NCBI RefSeq assembly: GCF_003797825.1
Contig: NZ_RKME01000003.1
Location: 124,001 to 188,000 of the forward strand
Direction: 5' to 3'
Length of the DNA stretch: 64,000 nucleotides
DNA from: Gordonia sp. OPL2
GTDB lineage: Bacteria; Actinomycetota; Actinomycetes; Mycobacteriales; Mycobacteriaceae
Shown piece by piece: positions 17,061-25,800 of the stretch; positions within the stretch are counted from its first letter, which is position 1; each line of letters starts with the position of its first letter. The notes beneath the pieces are model-generated. The model saw only the letters and a list, made by a program, of their open reading frames with translations. It was not told the DNA's origin and ran no database searches. The position numbers and the translations under genes were made by a program.

Positions 17061-19301
17061 ATGACGACGGTGAGCGATGAGACATCTGACGTTCTCCCCG
17101 CCGAGCCGGATCCCGACGGTGCCCACGACACGGCACAGCCGCTCGCCGACGGGGACACCGCGGTCGGCCAGGAGTCCGGCGCGGAGGCCGACTCCGCCGG
17201 CGGCACCGCCGATGACGCGATCGACGACGCAGAGATCGCCAGCTCCGCCACCGCTGACCCGGTCACCGACGGCACCGGCGCCGAGGAGGCCGACGCTCGC
17301 GAGTCCGGCACCGATGAGTTCGCCGAGGACGCGGCGGTCACCGACGACGCAGCGGTGGAAAGTGGCGACGACGACAGCGATGAGCCCGCCGGTCTCTCCG
17401 ACAGCGACGCACACGAACCGACCGACGATGCGTCCGAGATCGACATCGCGGGAAGCGATACCGACGCCGCGGCCATCGACGACACCGTCGACACCGTCGA
17501 CCCCGAGGTAGGCGACACCGAGGCAGGCGCCTCCGGGGCCGATCCCATCCCCACTCCCGTCTCGGCCATCGCCGCGGATGATGCCGCGGACGTCGTTGCG
17601 GCAGAAGATGATACCGACGCGAGCGACGGTATCGAGAACGTCGTCGACGAGGACACCGACATCACCCCCGCGGCCGAGACACCGACAGTCGCCGTGTGCC
17701 AATTGGATCCGGCCGACGACACGTGGTGGACATCGGCCATCTTCTATCAGATCTATCCCCGGTCCTTCTCGGATCTGAACGGCGACGGCGTCGGTGATCT
17801 CGCCGGCGTCATCGACAAATTGGGGTATCTGGAACTCCTCGGGGTCGACGCCATCTGGCTGAGCCCGATCATGCGCTCCCCCATGGCCGATCACGGATAC
17901 GACGTCTCCGACCCGCGCGACATCGATCCGCTGTTCGGCGACCTGGCGACGTTCGACACGCTCATCGCCGAGGCCCACGATCGCGACCTGCGCGTCACCA
18001 TGGATCTCGTCCCCAACCACACCAGCGATCAGCACGAATGGTTCGTCGAGGCTCTCGCGTCCGAGCCCGGCAGTGCGGCGCGGGAGCGCTACATCTTCCG
18101 CGACGGTCGTGGTGAGGACGGCGACGAGCCACCCAACAACTGGCTCAGCATCTTCGGCGGTCCGGCATGGACGCGGGTTCCGGATCCGGACGGCACGCCC
18201 GGCCAGTGGTACATGCACATCTTCGCGGCCGAACAGCCGGACCTGAACTGGGAGAATCCCGAGGTCTTCGACGACCTCGAGAAGACATTGCGGTTCTGGC
18301 TGGATCGGGGTGTCGACGGCTTCCGCATCGACGTCGCACACGGGATGGCGAAACCGGTCGATCTGCCCGACATGGACGTCGAGGCGGCCGGTCTGCTGCA
18401 GAACAGCGACGACGATCCGAGATTCAACAACTATGCGGTGCACGACATCCACCGCAAGATCCGTAAGGTCATCGACGAGTACCCTGGTGCCGCCAACGTG
18501 GGCGAGATCTGGGTGGACGACAACGAACGGTTCGCCGAGTACCTGCGGCCCGACGAGTTGCACCTCGGCTTCAACTTCCGGCTGGCCAAAGCCGATTTCG
18601 ATCCCGACGCCATCCGCGGCGCCATCGAGAACTCGCTCGACTCGGTGCTGTCGGTCGGCGGCACCCCGACCTGGACGTTGTCGAACCACGATGTCGACCG
18701 CGAGGTGACCCGGTACGGCCGGCTGACCGATGGTGCGACGATCGACGTCGACCTCGGCATCCTGCGTGCCCGCGCGATGGCGCTCGTCGAGCTGGCCCTG
18801 CCCGGGACCGTCTTCATCTACAACGGCGCCGAACTCGGCCTCCCCAACGCCGACCTGCCCGACGAGGTGCTCCAGGATCCGGTGTGGGAGCGGTCCGGTC
18901 ACACCGAGCGCGGACGTGATGCCTGCCGGGTCCCGTTGCCCTGGGAGGGATTCGAGCCGCCATTCGGTTTCAGCTCGACACCCCGGACGTGGTTGCCGAT
19001 CCCCGACTCGTGGGGACGATTCACCGTCGAGGCCCAGCTCGAGGACATCGGCTCGACCCTGTCGCTGTACCGCCAGGCCATCGAGATCCGTTACGAGAGG
19101 CCGGAATTCGACGGCGACACGGTGGAGTGGTACGGGGCCCCCGAGGGATGCCTCGCGTTCCGGCGGTCGGTCGGGCACCTGGTGTGCGCCCTGAACACGA
19201 GCGATGTCCCGGTCCAGTTGCCGCCCGGCGAGGTGCTGCTGAGCAGCTATCCGCTCATCGACGGTCAGCTCGCTCCGAACTCGGCCGCCTGGCTCGTCTG
19301 A
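17061..19301 (+). CDS. aglA: Alpha-glucosidase (GH13) with long acidic N-terminal extension
   Basis: This cytoplasmic GH13 enzyme (746 residues) should release glucose from alpha-glucosides. The catalytic domain starts near Trp222 (WWTSAIFYQIYPRSF). The nucleophile is Asp424 (FRIDVAH), the acid/base Glu482 (VGEIWV) and the third acid Asp544 (SNHDVDR). Residues 1 to about 215 are not part of the GH13 fold: they are almost only Asp, Glu, Ala, Thr, Ser and Gly and should be disordered. AAGG lies near the ATG. The catalytic part matches AglA (Rv2471) in position. The extension is unusual; a shorter start, for example GTG 17692, cannot be excluded. Confidence 0.87.
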   Translation: MTTVSDETSDVLPAEPDPDGAHDTAQPLADGDTAVGQESGAEADSAGGTADDAIDDAEIASSATADPVTDGTGAEEADARESGTDEFAEDAAVTDDAAVESGDDDSDEPAGLSDSDAHEPTDDASEIDIAGSDTDAAAIDDTVDTVDPEVGDTEAGASGADPIPTPVSAIAADDAADVVAAEDDTDASDGIENVVDEDTDITPAAETPTVAVCQLDPADDTWWTSAIFYQIYPRSFSDLNGDGVGDLAGVIDKLGYLELLGVDAIWLSPIMRSPMADHGYDVSDPRDIDPLFGDLATFDTLIAEAHDRDLRVTMDLVPNHTSDQHEWFVEALASEPGSAARERYIFRDGRGEDGDEPPNNWLSIFGGPAWTRVPDPDGTPGQWYMHIFAAEQPDLNWENPEVFDDLEKTLRFWLDRGVDGFRIDVAHGMAKPVDLPDMDVEAAGLLQNSDDDPRFNNYAVHDIHRKIRKVIDEYPGAANVGEIWVDDNERFAEYLRPDELHLGFNFRLAKADFDPDAIRGAIENSLDSVLSVGGTPTWTLSNHDVDREVTRYGRLTDGATIDVDLGILRARAMALVELALPGTVFIYNGAELGLPNADLPDEVLQDPVWERSGHTERGRDACRVPLPWEGFEPPFGFSSTPRTWLPIPDSWGRFTVEAQLEDIGSTLSLYRQAIEIRYERPEFDGDTVEWYGAPEGCLAFRRSVGHLVCALNTSDVPVQLPPGEVLLSSYPLIDGQLAPNSAAWLV

Positions 19302-19311
19302 TCGGGACCGG

Positions 19312-20007
19312 TCACACGGTCAGCATCGCGATGCGTTCGCGACGCTGGAACACCGAGCCATAGCGGGCGTCGACGCGGATCCACGCGCCCGACACCCGTA
19401 TCCGGACCGGTTCGTCGGCGGCGATCTTCTCGATCGGCGACGTCTCGGTGATCTCGTGCCCGTCGGCATCGCGGATGAATCCCATGGCGGTGAGGGCGAA
19501 CAGCGCACGCATCGTCACCGATGCGCGTTGGTCCCCGCTCTCCGACGACACGTCGAGCACGTCCTGGTCCAGCAGTCCGGTCGCTGGGCCGTGCGCACTG
19601 CCCTCGTTTCGGGCGAGAGTCGCACCGCCGCGCGACAATTCGACGACGGTGCGTGCGGGCACGTCGTCGAGCTGGGTGAACCCGGTGGTCGCGGGCAACG
19701 CGCCGCGCCAGGCGCTGTCGAGCCCGAAGCCGGGATCCACCGGCCTCCCGGGTTCGGCGGCCGCGAGAGTGGTGCGCAGGGTGGCCGCGTCGGCCACGAC
19801 ATCGTCGGGACGCATCGCGCCGAAGACCGATCGTCCGGCGAGCACGTCGAACCCGGTGGTCGTCCAGAAGCCGATCAATCCGTCGGGGCGGGCGGCGATC
19901 CGGACGACGGCGGTGTCGTCGAGACGCAGTGCGCGGCCGAGGAAGGCCACCGCATCCGACCGATCGCCCGGACCGGTGAGGGTGATGTGACGCTCAGGCG
20001 TTGTCAC
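19312..20007 (-). CDS. Conserved protein of unknown function (Rv2474c-like position)
   Basis: This 231-residue soluble protein has no signal peptide or membrane segment. It is rich in Ala, Asp, Arg and Thr with alternating beta-type segments. It begins MTTPERHITLTGPGDRSDA and contains the repeated theme of Arg-Leu-Asp-Asp clusters. Its start overlaps the upstream thioesterase stop as ATGA (20004-20007), showing translational coupling. In M. tuberculosis the neighbour of the thioesterase Rv2475c is Rv2474c, so I take it as the equivalent. The function is not known to me. Confidence 0.75.
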   Translation of the reverse strand: MTTPERHITLTGPGDRSDAVAFLGRALRLDDTAVVRIAARPDGLIGFWTTTGFDVLAGRSVFGAMRPDDVVADAATLRTTLAAAEPGRPVDPGFGLDSAWRGALPATTGFTQLDDVPARTVVELSRGGATLARNEGSAHGPATGLLDQDVLDVSSESGDQRASVTMRALFALTAMGFIRDADGHEITETSPIEKIAADEPVRIRVSGAWIRVDARYGSVFQRRERIAMLTV

Positions 20008-20465
20008 CGGCCGGCCGTCTCCGACCGGATGAACGACGCGAGATAGTCCTTTTCCTCCGCCGTCAGCCGGCGCAGACGCTGGGCGTCGACGTCGAACGCC
20101 ACGAGCTGGGTGGTGGCGGTGACCGCAGGCTTCGCATCCGGATCGGCGTCGCGGGGACGCACCTCGTAGCCGACGGTGAAGTCGACCGCCCGCAACTGCT
20201 CGACGAACATCGTGACCGCGATCGGCCCCTCGTCGTGCCGGACCTGCTCGCGGTATTTCACGTGGAGGTCGGCGACGACGCAGCCCTCACGCAGGGAGGC
20301 GGTCGGACGCTCGTCGTAGAAGAGCCACGGGATACGGGCCTCCTCGATGAGTGTGACCATCCGGGCGTGATTCACATGGGCGAACACATCCATGTCCGAC
20401 CACCGGACGGGCACCTTCACCACGTACCCGGCGGCAGTCCTCGTTCCCTCGTCCTCGTAGAGCAC
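20004..20465 (-). CDS. Acyl-CoA thioesterase, 4HBT hotdog fold
   Basis: This 153-residue cytoplasmic thioesterase should hydrolyse acyl-CoA. The hotdog-fold signature VRWSDMDVFAHVNHARMV contains the catalytic Asp and the HVNHA helix start typical of the 4-hydroxybenzoyl-CoA thioesterase family. GTG 20465 (VLYEDEG) is preferred because AAGGA lies 6 nt upstream; the frame is open 20 codons further. It is coupled to the downstream unknown gene and matches Rv2475c in position. The substrate chain length cannot be told. Confidence 0.85.
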   Translation of the reverse strand: MLYEDEGTRTAAGYVVKVPVRWSDMDVFAHVNHARMVTLIEEARIPWLFYDERPTASLREGCVVADLHVKYREQVRHDEGPIAVTMFVEQLRAVDFTVGYEVRPRDADPDAKPAVTATTQLVAFDVDAQRLRRLTAEEKDYLASFIRSETAGR

Positions 20466-20549
20466 GCGCGTCCTTCCGTGACGTTCCTGGAGGCGTCCTC
20501 CTCGGCGCGGAGGGCGCGGCAACAACCCTACGCAAGCGCTCCGAAGGGT

Positions 20550-22781
20550 TCAGCCGGGTGCGATCTCCACGGGCAACCCGTTGAGTACGACCGTGCCCGA
20601 CAGCGGGTCGAGCAGCGAGCCGTCGTTCAGCTGATTCACGTTCGTGCCCGGGGCCTCGGCGGCCACCGTCAACCGGGTGTCGGCGAGGTCGTGACCCCAG
20701 CCATGCGGCAGCGACGCCACACCGGGCCGGATGTCCGGGGTGATCTCGACGGGTACCTTCACCTCTCCCCCGGGTCCGCGGACGATGGCGACATCGTCGA
20801 GACCGAGGCGCAGGGCATCGTCGGGATGGATGTACAGGGTGCATCGGTTGGTGCCGCCGGTGAGGGCCGGCAGGTTGTGCATCCAACTGTTGTTGGACCG
20901 CAGATTCCGGCGCCCGATGAGCACGAAACCGTCGGGAGCGCGATGCAGGGCGGCGCGCAGGCGGTCGACGTCGGCGATCAGGTCGTCGGCGGCGAGTTCC
21001 ACCGTGCCCGACTCGGTACGCAGGATCCCGGGCAGGCGTGGTCGCATCGGCCCCAGGTCGACGCCGTGGGGAGAGGCGAGTATCTGCGCGAGGGTCAGTC
21101 CGTCGGCACGCGCGCCGAACGCGTCGCCGTAGGCACCGAGCCGCACCATCATGTCCAGCCGCCGCTCGTGTCCCGGCGCGTCGGGCAGCATCGCGATCAT
21201 CTCGTCCACATCGCGGCCTGCGACGGGCGAGTGCGGATCGGAGACCTCCTTCGACAGTGTCGCGGCAATGACCTGTTCATCGACGAGTCGTTTGTCGGCA
21301 TGCACGCCCAGACCGCCGACGGCGAGGGTGAGTCGGGCGAGGATCTCGGCCTCGTCCGGGCGTCCGTCGGGCAGGGGCAGCACCGGCGGCGAGTACCGTG
21401 CGGTCGCCCGCACGGCCAGATTGTTGAGGATGAAGTCGAAATGCGGACTCGCCGACGGTGGTGGCGGCGGCAGGATCACGTCCGCGTGGCGGGTGGTCTC
21501 GTTCAGATACGGATCGATGCTCACCAGGAAGTCGAGTCCGTCGAGGGCGCGTCCCAGTCGATCGCCGTCGGGCGCGGACAGCACCGGGTTGCCGGCAATG
21601 GTGACCACCGCGCGCAGCCGTCCATCCCCGGGTGTGTCGATCTCCTCCGCCAGGGCAGCCGCCGGCAACTCCCCCGCGACCTCGGGATGTCCGGACACAC
21701 GGCTGCGCCAGCGTCCGGTGCGGAACGTGCGCCCCGGCCGCGGCGGTCGAGGTGCCGGCGCGGTCGGCGGTGTCGGGAACATGACCCCGCCGGGCCGGTC
21801 GAGATTGCCCGTGAGGATGTTGATGGCATCGATCAGCCAGCTGCCGATCGTGCCGAATTCGACTGTGGTGGTGCCCATCCGGCCGTACACTGCCGCTGTC
21901 CGCGCGGTCGCGATGGACCGCGCGAGTTCGCGGATGACCGGTGCCGGGACATCACAGAATGCGGCGACCTCCTCGGGCGCGAAGTCCGCGGACTCTGCCC
22001 GCAGCCGATCGACGCCGGTGACGTGACGACCGATGCCACCGAGGTCGGGGGCGATCAGGTCCTCGTCGAACAGCGTGTGCACGACGGCGAACAGCAGCGC
22101 CGCGTCGGTACCCGGCCGCGGAGTGAGGTGCACGTCGGCGAGTTTGGCGGTGCGGGTACGGGCGGGGTCGATCACGGTGAGCCGGCCACCGCGCCGTCGC
22201 AGGGCCGCGAGCTTGCCCGGGAAGTCCGCCGCGGTCGTGACACTGCCGTTGGAGACGATCGGGTTGGCGCCGATCACCACGAGATGATCGGTGCGGTCGA
22301 GGTCGGGTACCGCGAACGTGCCGGCGTGTCCGAACAGATAGCCGAGCGCGACCTGCTTGGGCATCTGATCGAGAGTGCTCGCGCTGAACACGTTGTGGGT
22401 GCCGATGGCGCGCGTCAGCAGGGGCGCGTAGAGCGCGCCGGCCACGGTGTGCGCGTTCGGGTTTCCGATGTAGATCCCGACGGAGGGACCGCCGTGGGCC
22501 GCGATCGTCGCGGCGAGCCGGTCGGCGACGAGTTCGAGCGCCTCATCCCATCCGGCGTCGACGAGGACGCCGTCGCGCCGGATCAACGGCCCGGTGAGTC
22601 GGTCCGGATCGTTGTCGAGCTCGGGCAGGCTCGCGCCCTTGGGACAGATGTAGCCGTGACTGAAGACGTCATCGGCGTCGCCGCGTGCACTGAGCATGCG
22701 GCCCTGGTCATCATCGACGGTGACGCTGAGTCCGCAGGTCGCCTCACACAGCGGACAGATTCGCAGAGCGGTCCGGGCCAT
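20550..22781 (-). CDS. Molybdopterin oxidoreductase (DMSO reductase family)
   Basis: This is a large molybdopterin enzyme of 743 residues. The N-terminal [4Fe-4S] site is complete: Cys9, Cys12, Cys16 and Cys46 (CPLCEATC ... GYICPKG). The central molybdopterin-binding region and the C-terminal molydopterin-dinucleotide-binding domain (RNLRSNNSWMHN ... DDVAIVRGPGGEVKV) are present. No Tat signal is seen, so it is cytoplasmic. The substrate is unclear; formate dehydrogenase-like or BisC-like activity is possible. In M. tuberculosis I recall no such gene between the thioesterase and gdh, so this looks like an insertion into the conserved block. Confidence 0.87.
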   Translation of the reverse strand: MARTALRICPLCEATCGLSVTVDDDQGRMLSARGDADDVFSHGYICPKGASLPELDNDPDRLTGPLIRRDGVLVDAGWDEALELVADRLAATIAAHGGPSVGIYIGNPNAHTVAGALYAPLLTRAIGTHNVFSASTLDQMPKQVALGYLFGHAGTFAVPDLDRTDHLVVIGANPIVSNGSVTTAADFPGKLAALRRRGGRLTVIDPARTRTAKLADVHLTPRPGTDAALLFAVVHTLFDEDLIAPDLGGIGRHVTGVDRLRAESADFAPEEVAAFCDVPAPVIRELARSIATARTAAVYGRMGTTTVEFGTIGSWLIDAINILTGNLDRPGGVMFPTPPTAPAPRPPRPGRTFRTGRWRSRVSGHPEVAGELPAAALAEEIDTPGDGRLRAVVTIAGNPVLSAPDGDRLGRALDGLDFLVSIDPYLNETTRHADVILPPPPPSASPHFDFILNNLAVRATARYSPPVLPLPDGRPDEAEILARLTLAVGGLGVHADKRLVDEQVIAATLSKEVSDPHSPVAGRDVDEMIAMLPDAPGHERRLDMMVRLGAYGDAFGARADGLTLAQILASPHGVDLGPMRPRLPGILRTESGTVELAADDLIADVDRLRAALHRAPDGFVLIGRRNLRSNNSWMHNLPALTGGTNRCTLYIHPDDALRLGLDDVAIVRGPGGEVKVPVEITPDIRPGVASLPHGWGHDLADTRLTVAAEAPGTNVNQLNDGSLLDPLSGTVVLNGLPVEIAPG

Positions 22782-22830
22782 GCCCCACCCTAGACCGGCG
22801 TCTCGTGGTGGTGGCCGGGTTCTCGTCGGT

Positions 22831-25800
22831 TCAGCGGATCACGCTGCGCAGCTGACGGGCCGCCACCGACAGGGTCGCGAGGTCGAGTGCCCCCGACTCG
22901 GTGATGTCGGCCAGCATCGTCCGCACGCGCGACAGACGCGACGCATGGGAGAACTCCCACTCGTCGATCTTCTCGGCGGCGGATTCGTCGGGCTCGCCCA
23001 CCTCGAGGATCTTGAGGGTGACCGCGCGCAGTGCGCCGTGCATGTCGTCGCGGAGGGCCAGGCGCGCCAACGCATGCCATCGATCCCCGTAGTCCAGTTC
23101 GGACACGGCGGTGAGCAGGTCTTCCAGCCCGAAATGTTCCATCACCGCGAAGTACAGCTCGCCGACCTCGACGGGGTCCCGGTCGGCGATCTCCGCCGCG
23201 TCGATGATGTCGAGCAGACAGAACCGGTGCAGGCTCACCGCGACGTCGTGCGCGAGATCCTCTGGCACACCCGAGTTCTGGTACTGCGCAATCCGCTGAT
23301 CGACGTCGCGGGCGGAACTGGCGCCGAACCAGCTGTCGAGCAACGCGGTCAGTTCGGTCACCCGACCGGAATAGCGGGTGATCTCCGCGCCCATCGCGAG
23401 TGGCTGTGGGCGGAATGCCAGCAGCCACCGGGAGGCGCGGAACACGAGTCTGCGCGCGTAGAGCATCATCTCGTCGATGGCCGCCACCGGGGCGGATGCG
23501 TGCACGATCCGCTCGAAGATGTCGTCCATGCCGAAGACCGCGCTCGACACCACGTACGCGCGGACACTCTCCTCCGTCGAGGATCCGGTGGCCTCGCCGA
23601 GCCGGAAGAGGTGGGTCGTCCCGGCCCTGTCGACCACATCGTTGATGAGGGTGGTCGTCACGATCTCGCGCCGCAGTCGGTGCGACCGGATCTGGGCGGT
23701 GAGCCGGTCGCGCAACGGAACCGGGAAGTAGGTGGCCAGCCGGTGGTCGAATACCTCGTTGTCGGGGAGATCGGTGCTCAGCAGGTCCGCCTTGGCCGCC
23801 AGCTTCACGTGCGCCATGACGGTCGCCAGTTCCGGGGAGGTCAGTCCGCGGTGCAACTCGCCGGCGAACCTCTTGCGCAGCTCCGCGGGCTGCGGGAGCG
23901 CCTCGAGCCTCAGATCGACGCCATGATCGCGCGCGAGGTCGGCGAGCAGCCGCACGTGCACGTCCACGCGCTCCTGAGCGTAGGCACGGCAGAACCCGAG
24001 TTCGGAGTTCTGCGAGATGTTGTCGGCGAGCACCAGATCGGCGACCTCGTCGGTCATCGACTCCAGGAGCGGGTTCCGGTCGTCGGCGCCGACCTCGCCC
24101 GACGACACCGCCGAGTCGAGCAGGATCTTGATGTTCACCTCATGGTCGGAACAGTCCACGCCCGCCGAGTTGTCCATGGCATCGGTGTTGACGCGCCCGC
24201 CGGACAGATCGAACTCGATTCGGCCGCGTTCGGTGACGCCGAGGTTGCCACCCTCTCCGATCACCTTCGCGGCCAGTTGGTCTCCGTTGACGCGGATGGC
24301 GTCGTTGGCCTTGTCGCCGACGTCGGCGTCGGATTCGGTGGACGCCTTGACATAGGTGCCGATGCCGCCGTTCCACAGCAGGTCGACCGGCGCCAGCAGC
24401 ACGGCGCGGATCAGTTCGGGCGGGGACAGCTCGGTCACGTCGTCGGCGAGACCGAGCGCGGCGCGCATCTCGCCGCCGACCGGAATCGATTTGCGCTCAC
24501 GCGACCACACGCCTCCCCCGGCACTGAGCAGTGAGGTGTCGTAGTCGGCCCACGACGAGCGCGGCAGGGCGAACAGACGGGCCCGTTCGCGGTAGGACGT
24601 CGCCGCATCCGGGGAAGGATCGACGAAGACATGGCGGTGATCGAAGGCCGCGACGAGGCGGATGTGGTCGGAGAGCAGCATGCCGTTGCCGAAGACGTCA
24701 CCGCTCATGTCGCCGATGCCGACGACGGTGAAGTCCTCCGACTGGGTGTCCACTCCCATCTCCCGGAAGTGACGCTTCACCGACTCCCACGCGCCGCGCG
24801 CGGTGATGCCCATCTCCTTGTGGTCGTACCCCGCCGACCCTCCCGAGGCGAACGCGTCGCCGAGCCAGAAACCGTAGTGCGCGGCAACCTCATTGGCGAT
24901 GTCGGAGAACGATGCCGTGCCCTTGTCGGCAGCGACGACGAGGTAGGCGTCGTCGCCGTCGCGGCGGACCACCGCCGACGCAGGGACGACGGAGCCACTC
25001 TGGTGGTCGATGTTGTCGGTGATGTCGAGCAGACCGGCGATGAACGCGCGATAGCAGGCGATCCCCTCGGTCCGGACGGCGTCGCGGTCGACGCCCGCAT
25101 CTCCGGTGGCGGCGGGTGGCCGTTTGACGATGAAGCCGCCCTTGGCGCCGACCGGCACGATCACCGCGTTCTTGACGGCCTGCGCCTTGACGAGTCCCAG
25201 GATCTCGGTGCGGAAGTCCTCGCGTCGATCCGACCAGCGCAACCCTCCACGGGCAACCATGCCGAACCGCAGGTGGACACCTTCGACGCGCGGCGAGTAG
25301 ACGAAGATCTCGTGCATCGGCGTCGGCTGCGGCGCCTGCGGGATCTCCTGCGGACGCAGTTTGAACGACATGACCGGACGATGCACGCCGTCGTCGTCGG
25401 TCACGTAGTAGTTGGTGCGCGACGTCGCGGTGACGACGGCGGCGAACGCCGACAGGATGCGGTCCGCATCCAGGCTGATCACCTCGCCGACATCCCGCCG
25501 CAGCTGCTCGAGGACCTCGTCGCGGTGCGTGTCGTCGGCGAAGGACGGGTCGAACGATGACGCGAAGAGGGCGACGAGTCCTCGTGTGACCGATCGGTGG
25601 CCACCGAGCACCGACGCGACATGTGTCGTCGTGTACGAGAAACCGCACTGACGGAGGTATCGGCCGTAGGCACGCAACATCGCCGCGGATCGCCAGTCCA
25701 GTCCGCACCGGATGACGAGTTCGTTGAAGGCGTCGACCTCGGCGTTCTGCCGCCAGATCTGCGCGAACGCCTCGGTGAACCGGCGCTCGAGATCGCCGAC

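Noticed and set aside
16935..19178. A 747-codon open frame on the minus strand
   Set aside because: It is antisense to aglA and its acidic extension; the product has Val/Gly/Asp bias and no recognisable domain.
20001..22793. A 930-codon open frame on the plus strand
   Set aside because: It is antisense to the thioesterase and molybdopterin oxidoreductase genes, which carry complete family motifs.
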